A DNA stretch of 64,000 nt from Flagellimonas okinawensis (GTDB taxonomy: Bacteria > Bacteroidota > Bacteroidia > Flavobacteriales > Flavobacteriaceae). Position 1 is the first letter of the stretch; each line of letters begins with the position of its first letter. Made by a program: the position numbers and the translations under genes. This document shows positions 16,623 to 24,980 of this stretch, piece by piece. The notes beneath the pieces are model-generated. The model searched no databases and was not told the DNA's origin. It worked only from the letters and a program-made list of their open reading frames with translations. The stretch spans positions 1-64,000 of the forward strand of contig NZ_JARFVA010000003.1 in NCBI RefSeq assembly GCF_029194005.1, read 5' to 3'.

Positions 16623-17852
16623 CTATTTATCACTTAGTGCAACAATGGGTTTCACATTTGCAGCTTTCATGGCCGGCAACAAACCTGCCAACACCCCTGC
16701 AACTATTAAAATAATAGTGGCCGTAACCACAACCGATAGGCTTACCGATGGATTGCTGAATGCCGGTGTCTCGATCATTGGACCGATTGCGGCCAAGATC
16801 ATCCAGGCAAACAACAAGCCTACAAATCCCGAGATGGCCGTGATAAAAACAGACTCCAAAAGGACCAGGTTCACAATTTGTCTGGGCCTAGCCCCCAATG
16901 CCTTTCTTACCCCAATTTCCTTTGTACGTTCTTTGATCGTGAACACCATGATGTTCCCGATGCCAACGATACCAGCGATCAAGATCAAGAACCCTACTCC
17001 AATACCTATCCCTTTAAGAACAGCGGTAAAGCTGCTGATATCATTGAACGCTTCGGCATAATTCCAAACATTGAGACCTGCTTGGTCCTCAGGCGCTATC
17101 TTATGTCTTCTCTTCATTAATATTTCCAAACGCTCCGAAAATTCGAGTGCCTCGGCCAAATCATAATTTGGGTTGTAGGTCAATGCAATACTTGCTATCT
17201 CATTGGTATTCCCATAAATTCTTTGATAGGTACTTACAGGGGCATAGATTCGTCTTTCGGCATTATCGTCCCCATCATCCGTAAATACACCGATGACCCT
17301 GAACGGCAATCCGTTGAATTCAACAAATTTCCCCAACGGATCTTCTTTTTTGAAAAGATCTTCAGCAACCTTTCTTCCGATGACGGCCACCTTTGCCTTG
17401 TTGATGATATCCGCCTCGTTGATATACCTACCTGCGGTAACCAAGGTCTTTTCTATGGCCTGATGGTCGGGGTGTGTTGCCTGTACGGAATAAGAACCCG
17501 TTTCATCCTTATATCGAGCAGTGGCATTGCCGTAATATCTGGCACTTATATATTCAATATCCTTTGGAAAACTCTCCTTAATGTACTCAAGGTCATCATT
17601 CTTCAATTGGATGCGTCTACCTGCCTCGAATCCACCATATGCTTTGGAAGTGGTACCCGGACGTACAAAAATGGAATTGGTGGCATCATCGTTGAACTGT
17701 CCTACGAAACCGTTCTGCATACCATTTACCGATGCAAGGAGCATCACCAATATAAAGATGGCCCATCCCACTGAGAAACCTGTTAAAAAGGTCCTCAGTT
17801 TATTGGTCTTGAGCGTATTGAATATTTCCTGCCAAACGTCCCGATCAAACAT
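16623..17852 (-). CDS. MacB/FtsX-type ABC permease (copy 3)
   Basis: The 409-residue permease has TM1 about 21-43, a MacB periplasmic domain and three C-terminal membrane segments, with FTIKERTKEIGVRKALGA as the cytoplasmic coupling motif. The N-terminus (FDRDVWQEIFNTLKTNKLRTF) resembles that of the permease at 21059-22303. Its start overlaps the end of the ATPase gene by 8 bases, which indicates translational coupling with the ATPase. Confidence 0.94.
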   Translation of the reverse strand: MFDRDVWQEIFNTLKTNKLRTFLTGFSVGWAIFILVMLLASVNGMQNGFVGQFNDDATNSIFVRPGTTSKAYGGFEAGRRIQLKNDDLEYIKESFPKDIEYISARYYGNATARYKDETGSYSVQATHPDHQAIEKTLVTAGRYINEADIINKAKVAVIGRKVAEDLFKKEDPLGKFVEFNGLPFRVIGVFTDDGDDNAERRIYAPVSTYQRIYGNTNEIASIALTYNPNYDLAEALEFSERLEILMKRRHKIAPEDQAGLNVWNYAEAFNDISSFTAVLKGIGIGVGFLILIAGIVGIGNIMVFTIKERTKEIGVRKALGARPRQIVNLVLLESVFITAISGFVGLLFAWMILAAIGPMIETPAFSNPSVSLSVVVTATIILIVAGVLAGLLPAMKAANVKPIVALSDK

Positions 17853-18546
17853 ACTGTTCCGCTCTTACTTGTTCAACTTTTTTATCTTCCACAATAACAC
17901 CATCCTTTAGGTGCACGATACGTTTGCACATATGTGCAATATCCTCCTCGTGGGTCACCACCAAAATGGTGTTCCCTTCATCATTGATTTTTTGGATAAG
18001 GTCCATGACCTCGTACGATGTTTTACTGTCCAAGGCCCCCGTTGGCTCATCTGCCAAAAGCACCTTTGGTTCCGCTGCCATGGCGCGTGCAATGGCCACC
18101 CTTTGCTTCTGCCCACCGGAAAGTTCGCTAGGCAAGTGGTCTGCCCATGGTTTAAGGCCCACTCTTTCCAAATACTTCATAGCCTTTTCTTGGCGTTCCT
18201 TTCGAGGTACTTTTTGGTAATACAATGGGAGTGCTACATTTTCGGCGGCACTTTTGTAATTGATAAGGTTGAAGGATTGAAAAATGAAGCCCAAGAACTT
18301 GTTCCTATACTGGGCTGCTTTTGTCTCGCTCAGGTTTTTGATAGGAACACCATCAAGGTTGTACTCACCTGAATCGGCACTATCGAGCATTCCCAAGATA
18401 TTCAACAAAGTGGATTTGCCAGAACCGGAAGAGCCCATAATGGCGACCAGCTCACCTTCTTCCACTTTAAAATTGATTCCCTTTAAAACATGAAGGGAAT
18501 TGCTTCCCATTTTATAGGATTTATGAAGATCTTTGATTTCTATCAT
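17845..18546 (-). CDS. MacB/LolD-type ABC transporter ATPase
   Basis: The 233-residue ATPase has Walker A GSSGSGKS (about 37-44), Q loop FQSFNLI, signature LSGGQKQRVAIARA, Walker B VLLADEPTGALD and the switch His in VVTHE. It is of the LolD/MacB group that drives mechanotransmission pumps. It is the only ATPase in the cluster of four permeases and should therefore energise all of them. Its stop overlaps the following permease start by 8 bases. A 105-base gap without a recognised promoter separates it from the adaptor upstream. Confidence 0.96.
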   Translation of the reverse strand: MIEIKDLHKSYKMGSNSLHVLKGINFKVEEGELVAIMGSSGSGKSTLLNILGMLDSADSGEYNLDGVPIKNLSETKAAQYRNKFLGFIFQSFNLINYKSAAENVALPLYYQKVPRKERQEKAMKYLERVGLKPWADHLPSELSGGQKQRVAIARAMAAEPKVLLADEPTGALDSKTSYEVMDLIQKINDEGNTILVVTHEEDIAHMCKRIVHLKDGVIVEDKKVEQVRAEQYV

Positions 18547-18651
18547 GATTGATGACGTTAGCTATCTTACTTTTACTTCTGCTAGTAAGACATATATGTT
18601 GTTAAATTGTTACAAGATTTTTCACTTTTTTTCTAAATGGTAGTATTTCCA

Positions 18652-19752
18652 TTATTCTTCAGCCAGCGCGTTCCACACCTTAACCTTGTCAGAAGCCGTT
18701 ATACCAGACCGTACTTCGACAAAAATGCCATCACTGACGCCTAGTTCCACCTCCTTTTTTTCAAATTGCTGGTCAGCGGTCTCAACTTCCACAAATGGCT
18801 TCTTTGTATCATCGTCAAACTGGACCAGGGCTTCCTTCACGGCCAATACACTATCGGCCCTTGCCAAAATTATGGATGCATTGGCACTGAGGCCCGCCCT
18901 GATAAATACGGTATCGTTCTTTTTTAAGGTTCCCTTTATTTCGAACTGAATGGCACCGTTTTCTTCCTTGCCCTTGGGAGCAATATAATCCAGGACAGCA
19001 TCGAAGACACGGTTTTCAATGGCCCCTACGGTAATTTCCAACGGCAGGTCTTCCTTTATCTTCCCGACTTCGGATTCATCCACTTTGCCCTCAAATATCA
19101 TTTTATCCACATCGGCAATGGCTGCAATGGTAGTACCTTCGTTGAAGGTATTGCTCTCGATTACCTGATTGCCCACCTCTACCGGCACCTCAAGTACCAT
19201 TCCGCTAACAGTCGCCTTGATCAAGGTATTGGCCGAGCTGCTCAAACCGCTCGTGGTTCCAGTTTTTACGATATCGTACCTTTTATTGGCAGCTGCATAG
19301 GCTTGTTTTGCCTGATCATAGGATACTTGCGCCCGCTCAAGGTCGGTTTTGGGCACCACACCCTTGCCAAAGAGTTTTGATTGACGCTCATAATTCCTTT
19401 TTTGGTCATCCAAGTTGATCTTGGCCTCATCAATGGCATTTCGTGCATCATTTAAAGCGGAGAGATTCGGAACGACCTTGATCTTGGCCAGAAGATCTCC
19501 GGATTTCACATAATCCCCTCCTTCCACATAAATCTCTTCGATGACCCCTGAGATATTGGGTTTTATCAAAACTTCTTCCAAAGGCAGGATACTGCCCGTG
19601 GCCACCGCTTTTTTTACAATGGTCTGTTTGGATGGGGTTTCCGTTTCATACACTACAGGGTCCTCTGCATTCTTTTGATACAAGTAGTACATGGAGCCAC
19701 CGAACACTATTACGATGAGCAACAAGATGACAATGGTTACCGATTTTTTCAT
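18652..19752 (-). CDS. MacA/HlyD-type periplasmic adaptor (copy 1)
   Basis: The 366-residue protein has a membrane anchor at about 6-25 (VTIVILLLIVIVFGGSMYY), lipoyl halves around VATGSILPLEEVLIKPNISG and ATVSGMVLEVPVEVG, a helical hairpin (about 95-150) and a C-terminal barrel region. It is the paralogue of the adaptor at 14206-15324 with the same domain order and nearly the same length. It follows the first permease pair by 38 bases and completes a permease-permease-adaptor module. Confidence 0.94.
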   Translation of the reverse strand: MKKSVTIVILLLIVIVFGGSMYYLYQKNAEDPVVYETETPSKQTIVKKAVATGSILPLEEVLIKPNISGVIEEIYVEGGDYVKSGDLLAKIKVVPNLSALNDARNAIDEAKINLDDQKRNYERQSKLFGKGVVPKTDLERAQVSYDQAKQAYAAANKRYDIVKTGTTSGLSSSANTLIKATVSGMVLEVPVEVGNQVIESNTFNEGTTIAAIADVDKMIFEGKVDESEVGKIKEDLPLEITVGAIENRVFDAVLDYIAPKGKEENGAIQFEIKGTLKKNDTVFIRAGLSANASIILARADSVLAVKEALVQFDDDTKKPFVEVETADQQFEKKEVELGVSDGIFVEVRSGITASDKVKVWNALAEE

Positions 19753-19790
19753 TTCTATTATTGTTAATTGATTGATTCTTACCTATTATT

Positions 19791-21047
19791 CTATTCTGTT
19801 CGCAATGCTTCTATGGGCCTAACCCTTATTGCGCTTTGTGCCGGGATAAATCCTGCCAACAGTCCCGAGACCATTAAAATGGTCAAAGCCCCTGTGACTA
19901 CGCCTACACTGACACTTGGACTCATGAACATATCTACTGGACCAATACTGTCCAAAAGGGAATTGATACCGAATATGACCAAGGAACCCAATATGATCCC
20001 TACCATACCTGAAATCAATGTCAGGAAAATGGATTCCATTAAAATTTGCTTTTTAATGGACCATGGCTGTTCGCCCAACGCCCTACGTATGCCTATTTCC
20101 TTGGTACGTTCCTTGACCACGATGAGCATGATATTACTGACACCTATAATCCCTGAAAGCAAAACCATGATCCCTACGATATAAGCAACCGCCTTTAAGG
20201 CCCCGAAAAGACTTTCAACACGATTGTATTGCTCGTACAGGTCAAAATAGCCTACTGCCCGGGTGTCCTCCGGGTGAACTTTATGACGCTGCTTCATCAC
20301 ATCGACTATTTTATCCTTTAACTGCGAAATGGAACTGCCATCGTTTGCCGTAATGGCCATCCACCCCACGTCTTCTCCTCGGTTAAAGGCTTGTGAAAAT
20401 GAAGTAAAGGGCACAAATATCTCCTTTTGGCCTTCTTCGCCTCCTCCGCTATTGTTCTTTTTATAAGTACCAATGACCATAAAATTCACTCCTTGTATTT
20501 TGATATAGGTACCAAGGGCTTCTTCATCCTTATCGTACAGATCGTTTTTGACCCCTTGCCCGATGATGGCCACCTTTCTTTTCTCCCTGATGTCGTTATA
20601 GTTCAAGAATCTCCCCGAAGTGACGGCCATAGGGTCTTGGTTAATGATTTCGGGATAATCCCCATACACATTGTAAGCCCCTGTTCGAATACCACGGACT
20701 ACATTGTTGTTCCCACCAAAGCCTCCCAGTTGGTTACGTGGAGAGATAAACCTGAGATTGGGAACATTGTCCCGAAGAGCTTCCACATCACCTATTTTAA
20801 ATTCAAACCGTCTGCCTTTTGGCAAACCTTCGTAGCCCTTGGTAGTGGCCCTGGTCCACATAAACATGGTATTTGTGGCTATGTTTCCAAAATCTTGTTT
20901 GATACCGTTTTCCAATCCTTTACCTGCCGCCAAAAGCACAATAAGGATGAAAATTCCCCAGCAGACACCAAAGGCCGTGAAGATGGTGCGCCACACATTG
21001 GTCGTGAGCACCTCGATAATTTCCCGCCATCTATCTTTATTGAACAT
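19791..21047 (-). CDS. MacB/FtsX-type ABC permease (copy 2)
   Basis: The 418-residue permease has TM1 about 20-42, periplasmic MacB domain (about 45-275), and TM2-4 in the C-terminal third; the coupling motif is VVKERTKEIGIRRALGE. It lies 11 bases downstream of the preceding permease. It pairs with the copy at 15364-16620 by sequence resemblance and by position within its module. Confidence 0.94.
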   Translation of the reverse strand: MFNKDRWREIIEVLTTNVWRTIFTAFGVCWGIFILIVLLAAGKGLENGIKQDFGNIATNTMFMWTRATTKGYEGLPKGRRFEFKIGDVEALRDNVPNLRFISPRNQLGGFGGNNNVVRGIRTGAYNVYGDYPEIINQDPMAVTSGRFLNYNDIREKRKVAIIGQGVKNDLYDKDEEALGTYIKIQGVNFMVIGTYKKNNSGGGEEGQKEIFVPFTSFSQAFNRGEDVGWMAITANDGSSISQLKDKIVDVMKQRHKVHPEDTRAVGYFDLYEQYNRVESLFGALKAVAYIVGIMVLLSGIIGVSNIMLIVVKERTKEIGIRRALGEQPWSIKKQILMESIFLTLISGMVGIILGSLVIFGINSLLDSIGPVDMFMSPSVSVGVVTGALTILMVSGLLAGFIPAQSAIRVRPIEALRTE

Positions 21048-21058
21048 ATCAGCTTAGT

Positions 21059-22303
21059 TTATTCGTCCCTCAAGGATTCGATTACCTTTACTCTTGCTGC
21101 TCGGTATGCGGGCACAAAACCTGCCAAGGTTCCTGCCACGATCAATACAATTACCGTTGAAAAGGCCACATTAAAGTTCACGGACGGATTCATGATATAG
21201 TCGACCTCAATATTGGGACCTACGAGTTCCAATAACGCCATACTAAATATAAGTCCGCCAAAACCTGAAATCGCGGTAACAAAAATGGCTTCGTGCAAAA
21301 TCATGCCAATAATGGACCATGGCTTTGCTCCAAGGGCCTTTCGTATACCTATTTCACGAGTTCGTTCTTTTACTACGATCATCATAATATTGCTAACCCC
21401 TACAACCCCTGCAATAATGGTACACACTCCCACAAACCAGAAGAAAAGCTTGATATTGTTGGTGAGGCCATAATAACGTTTGGCCTCTTCCATGGCACTC
21501 CAAACCTCTATACCCCCTGTATCGTCCGGAGCTATTGTGTGGGCTTGTTGCAAATACTGCCTAAGTCCGTTCTTAAAATCAACGGCCTGTGCCACTGCCT
21601 GATCAAAATTATCCACTGGCGGTAGGGTAAAGGACAGATTATTAAGTCTATTACCCCCGTTAAAAGTGCGTTGGGCAGTAGTAATGGGTATATAGATCCT
21701 TTCCTCTTCTCGATCTTCCATCTCTTTATATACCCCTATTACTTTAAATGGGATACCAGAAATATCTATGAACTCGCCAATGGGAGTATCCACTTCTGCA
21801 AAAACATCTGTTTTTATCTTATTTCCAATGATGGCCACTTTACCATTGGACACTTCATCTTGGTAATTGATGAATCTACCCTCGAGCATTTTGGCATTCT
21901 CGATAAATTGAAAATCCGATGCCACACCCTGAACCCCATAGATAAGTGCCTCCTTCCCGTAGTTTACACTCACCCCTCTAACAAAAATCCTAGCCGAACC
22001 ATATTCAATATCGTCTTGGAACATAGCACTTGCCTTATCGAAATTTTCATTGACCAGCTGAATCCGTCTTCCAGGGTTCAGGCCTTTGTATTCTTTAGAA
22101 GTTATTCCCGGCCAAACCCATACACTGGTGGATGCATCTTGCTTGAACTCGTTTTCGATTCCGTTGCGCATACCTTGGCCAAATCCTAGAAGGATTACCA
22201 ATATAAATATTCCGGAGGCCACGGAAAGCCCCGTTAAAAAGGTGCGGAGTTTGTTCTTTCGTATGGTGTCAAATATTTCTTGCCACCGTTCAAGGTCGAA
22301 CAT
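21059..22303 (-). CDS. MacB/FtsX-type ABC permease (copy 1)
   Basis: The 414-residue permease is the first gene of the eight-gene efflux operon. TM1 is about 21-43, the periplasmic domain spans about 45-280, and the C-terminal half has three membrane segments with VVKERTREIGIRKALGA. The N-terminus (FDLERWQEIFDTIRKNKLRTF) resembles the permease at 16623-17852. The 97 bases upstream contain only a loose promoter match (TAACATTTG on the minus strand at 22366-22374), so transcription may also come from the oxidase-assembly genes. Confidence 0.94.
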   Translation of the reverse strand: MFDLERWQEIFDTIRKNKLRTFLTGLSVASGIFILVILLGFGQGMRNGIENEFKQDASTSVWVWPGITSKEYKGLNPGRRIQLVNENFDKASAMFQDDIEYGSARIFVRGVSVNYGKEALIYGVQGVASDFQFIENAKMLEGRFINYQDEVSNGKVAIIGNKIKTDVFAEVDTPIGEFIDISGIPFKVIGVYKEMEDREEERIYIPITTAQRTFNGGNRLNNLSFTLPPVDNFDQAVAQAVDFKNGLRQYLQQAHTIAPDDTGGIEVWSAMEEAKRYYGLTNNIKLFFWFVGVCTIIAGVVGVSNIMMIVVKERTREIGIRKALGAKPWSIIGMILHEAIFVTAISGFGGLIFSMALLELVGPNIEVDYIMNPSVNFNVAFSTVIVLIVAGTLAGFVPAYRAARVKVIESLRDE

Positions 22304-22400
22304 GGGTTAGCGATTTTTGATTGATGAGTAACGCAATGGTTCACCAATAAGACCACTAAAGCCGACAAATGTTACAGTTTGAAGTAAAAATAATGGGTTT

Positions 22401-22613
22401 TTAACCCCTCATTTTCCGATAAATGAAATAGAATAGGCCAGCGACTAAGACATAAGGAACGGCCATAAGATATATGATTCCGTTGTTAATGGCCTCTGCA
22501 GTTTTACCATCGGACTCGCTTTCCACCACCGCTCGGCACATGGCACATTGGGCTTCGGCGAAAGTGGGGAAAACCAAAAATAAAAATAATATGACCAGCA
22601 ATCTTGTTCTCAT
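22401..22613 (-). CDS. Small membrane protein with CxxC, oxidase-assembly cluster
   Basis: The 70-residue protein has a signal peptide or first membrane segment (1-20, ending TFAEAQ), then CAMCRAVVESE with a CxxC motif exposed outside the membrane, and a C-terminal membrane segment (about 44-65) ending in basic residues. The frame opens 25 codons earlier inside the previous gene, but the ATG at 22613 begins a proper signal sequence 8 bases after the DUF420 stop. I know it only as a conserved Bacteroidota protein that accompanies SCO and DUF420 genes; a role in oxidase copper or thiol handling is inferred from the neighbours. Confidence 0.75.
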   Translation of the reverse strand: MRTRLLVILFLFLVFPTFAEAQCAMCRAVVESESDGKTAEAINNGIIYLMAVPYVLVAGLFYFIYRKMRG

Positions 22614-22621
22614 GTAAGTCT

Positions 22622-23158
22622 TTAATATGGATAATATGGTGAAATCATCACATAGACCAAAACACCCGTGATGGCCACGTAAAGCCATATGGGAAACGTA
22701 TATTTAGCCCATTGTCTGTGGCTCTCAAAATCGTCCAAATAGACCTTTGAATAAGTAATCAACACCAATGGAATCACTGAAATGGACAACACAATATGTG
22801 TCATCAAAATAAAGTAATAGATGTATTTAATGGGACCCTCACCACCAAAAATGGTCGTTTCGGATGTCATGTGATAAGCGACATACATGACCAAAAACAA
22901 CGCTGAAAGTATAATATTGGCCGTCATCAACCTTTGATGTATACGTTGCCTTCCATTTTTTATGGCTACAATGGCAGCTATCAATAAAATTGCAGTTAGA
23001 CCATTGATTCCTGCATAAATCGGTGGTAAAAAAGATAATGGTTTAGCATTTGGAATCCTATACCCGAACAATAATGCCACAACCAAAGGAATGGCTATGG
23101 ATATCACGGTGATCAACTTATTGAACCGTTTTTCCCTTAACGTTACTTCATCGGTCAT
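22622..23158 (-). CDS. DUF420 (YozB/CtaM-like) membrane protein
   Basis: The 178-residue protein has five predicted membrane segments (about 13-30, 40-62, 75-95, 110-135, 152-172). His and acidic residues of the DUF420 family are seen in RIHQRLMTAN, AYHMTSE and MTHIVLSI. In Firmicutes, the related CtaM is needed for maturation of heme-copper oxidases, so an assembly role is likely. Its start overlaps the SCO gene stop by 4 bases, which suggests they act together. Confidence 0.85.
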   Translation of the reverse strand: MTDEVTLREKRFNKLITVISIAIPLVVALLFGYRIPNAKPLSFLPPIYAGINGLTAILLIAAIVAIKNGRQRIHQRLMTANIILSALFLVMYVAYHMTSETTIFGGEGPIKYIYYFILMTHIVLSISVIPLVLITYSKVYLDDFESHRQWAKYTFPIWLYVAITGVLVYVMISPYYPY

Positions 23159-23898
23159 TCTGCCAATAGTTTTTTTATGTCCTCTTTCAATATAGTAATC
23201 TGTTGGGTCTCCCCATCGCTATTCTCTCCTTGCTCCTCTGTAATGGTTCCCCTGTAATAAATCAGGGGGTTCCCAAACTCATCTTTCCGAGAGCGAATAT
23301 ACCCATTTTTATCCACCAACGCGAACATGCCCGAGTGCTCAAAACCACCTGGTGCAGCTTGGTCCTCATTGGCAAATATGTAAAAACCTTCCTGTGCCAA
23401 GGCGTATATTTTTTCTTGATCACCAGTCATCAAGTGCCAATCCTTATCCGTAATCCCATATTTATCGGCATAAGCTGAAAGCACCGAGGGGGTATCGTAC
23501 CGTGGATTAATGGTGAAGGATGCCACTCCAAATGCCTCATCATCCTGAAAAGTATCCTGCAGCTCCACCAAATTCTTGGTCATTATGGGACATATCGTGG
23601 GGCATGTGGTAAAGAAGAACTCGACCACGTAGACCTTACCCAGATAATCTTTGTTAGTGACCATTACACTATCTTGGTTCAAAAACGAGAATTCCGGAAC
23701 ACTTCGTTTTTCACCTTGGTTGACCACAAAACCCACTTCCACATTTTTGGAGGTTCCGCTCATGCGATCATTCTCCACGATTGTGCCTCCCTTTACCCTT
23801 TTGGTAATTTCATAAACTGCAAAAATCCCAAAAATGAGAATTATTGCGGACACCCAGATATAGGTGTGTTTCTTTTTGTTATTTGCTCCTGTCGGCAT
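23155..23898 (-). CDS. SCO1/SenC copper chaperone for cytochrome oxidase
   Basis: The 247-residue protein has an N-terminal membrane anchor (about 12-30) and a periplasmic thioredoxin-like domain (about 60-245). The copper ligands are visible: CPTICP (CxxxC) and the distant His in FEHSGMF. It is expected to deliver copper to the CuA site of subunit II (ctaC at 48177-49304). It overlaps the preceding cysteine-free paralogue by 20 bases and the DUF420 gene by 4 bases. Confidence 0.95.
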   Translation of the reverse strand: MPTGANNKKKHTYIWVSAIILIFGIFAVYEITKRVKGGTIVENDRMSGTSKNVEVGFVVNQGEKRSVPEFSFLNQDSVMVTNKDYLGKVYVVEFFFTTCPTICPIMTKNLVELQDTFQDDEAFGVASFTINPRYDTPSVLSAYADKYGITDKDWHLMTGDQEKIYALAQEGFYIFANEDQAAPGGFEHSGMFALVDKNGYIRSRKDEFGNPLIYYRGTITEEQGENSDGETQQITILKEDIKKLLAE

Positions 23899-24511
23899 TG
23901 TTCTTTTTTAACGCTAGTCGGTACTCTGCCAAGATTATCTTAACATCGTCAACCATTTTATTGTTCAGCTCCGCTACTGACGAAGTATCAAATCCGTACT
24001 TAATGCCCTCATCCTCATCATCGGTTCGCCCTCTTAGGCTTAAATCCTTGTCCACTATAAAAACATGAGGCATGGATAAATTGTCATCAAGCTCCAAATT
24101 AGTATCAAGCGAATTGTAGAATGCGGTTATTTCGGATTCCTCTCCAAAGGCAAAATGCCATTTGTCCACATTCGACAGTTTGCCCAGTTCGGTCTTTAGC
24201 TCGTCCACCTTGGCCTCGGAGCCCTCAGTTGCGACCATGACAATTTGAAAATCGTTGAATTCCCCAAATCTCTTGTAGATTTTCTGGTTCAGGTTAAAGG
24301 CATTCCCTTGCATAGCCTCTACATTGTTTCCCAAAAAACCTAAAATGGTAATCTTATTTTTAAGTTGAACGCGGGAATCAATGGTTGAAACATCGTCGAC
24401 CTTTTCGGTAAGAATGGGAAGACGGCCAAAATTATTTACACCTGATGCAAAGAACAGGTAAACCACAACGGGAAGGATAAAAAGGACTGCTAATACGACT
24501 TTCTTCTTCAT
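23879..24511 (-). CDS. SCO-like membrane-anchored protein lacking the copper-binding cysteines
   Basis: The 210-residue protein has a membrane anchor (about 3-22) and a thioredoxin-like periplasmic domain. The strand order KITILGFLGN ... FQIVMVATEGSE ... KWHFAFG ... MPHVFIVDKDLSLRGR parallels the neighbouring SCO protein. The position of CxxxC is taken by GNNVEAMQGN, and the protein has no cysteine at all, so it cannot act as a thiol or CxxxC copper carrier. A TTG at 24529 opens the frame, but the ATG at 24511 begins MKKK plus the hydrophobic anchor. It is the first gene of a four-gene overlapping set, directly after the subunit IV terminator. Confidence 0.75.
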   Translation of the reverse strand: MKKKVVLAVLFILPVVVYLFFASGVNNFGRLPILTEKVDDVSTIDSRVQLKNKITILGFLGNNVEAMQGNAFNLNQKIYKRFGEFNDFQIVMVATEGSEAKVDELKTELGKLSNVDKWHFAFGEESEITAFYNSLDTNLELDDNLSMPHVFIVDKDLSLRGRTDDEDEGIKYGFDTSSVAELNNKMVDDVKIILAEYRLALKKNNADRSK

Positions 24512-24526
24512 AGTATCAAAACCGTA

Positions 24527-24534
24527 CAAAAATA
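24527..24534 (-). promoter_or_regulatory. Candidate -7 box for the SCO gene set
   Basis: The minus strand reads TATTTTTG, an exact TAnnTTTG, 16 bases before the ATG at 24511. It overlaps the T-run of the preceding terminator. No clear TTG is seen at -33. Confidence 0.4.
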
Positions 24535-24561
24535 AAAAAAGACGGTTGGAAAACCGTCTTT
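24534..24561 (-). terminator. Intrinsic terminator after cytochrome oxidase subunit IV gene
   Basis: AAAGACGGTT (24538-24547) pairs with AACCGTCTTT (24552-24561) around GGAA. The minus strand continues into seven T. It separates the ctaB/subunit III/subunit IV genes from the SCO set. Confidence 0.88.
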
Positions 24562-24581
24562 TAAATTTGTTAAATGCTTTC

Positions 24582-24965
24582 TTAGAAATTCCAAGTTATG
24601 AATCCATCGCTATATACATTATAAATGTAGTCAGCTTCGAAAAGCAGGATGAATATCAAATAACATATTAGAAATATGGGGGTCCATACGATTACTCTTC
24701 GCAACGGAGTCTTTTCGTCTCTTAAGTGCATAAAGTCCCATGCAATGTAATAGGCCTTTACCAAGGTTAGGATTATAAAAATCCAGTTTAGCAATTTCAT
24801 CCCCAAAAAGTAGCTATGGGTCAAAAATTTTGGTTTAACGATACCCAAAGCAACCTCCACGGTCGTTACTATAGAGAGAAATATAAGTACTCCCCAAATT
24901 TTTTGGGTGTTCGACTTAAATTTTAAAAGTCCTCTGAAAATCTCAAGTTTATGCTCGTGTGCCAT
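24582..24965 (-). CDS. Cytochrome c oxidase subunit IV (prokaryotic type)
   Basis: The 127-residue protein has three predicted membrane segments (about 22-40, 55-75, 90-110) and the family's short form, with WDFMHLRDE after the second segment. It belongs to the aa3-type oxidase made by ctaC/ctaD elsewhere in this window. It lies 15 bases downstream of the larger subunit III gene and ends at a strong terminator. Confidence 0.87.
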   Translation of the reverse strand: MAHEHKLEIFRGLLKFKSNTQKIWGVLIFLSIVTTVEVALGIVKPKFLTHSYFLGMKLLNWIFIILTLVKAYYIAWDFMHLRDEKTPLRRVIVWTPIFLICYLIFILLFEADYIYNVYSDGFITWNF

Positions 24966-24980
24966 TTATAATCAATGTTT

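Noticed and set aside
22366..22374. TAACATTTG upstream of the efflux operon as a promoter
   Set aside because: It has three instead of two bases between TA and TTTG and no TTG at -33, so it was not listed as a promoter.
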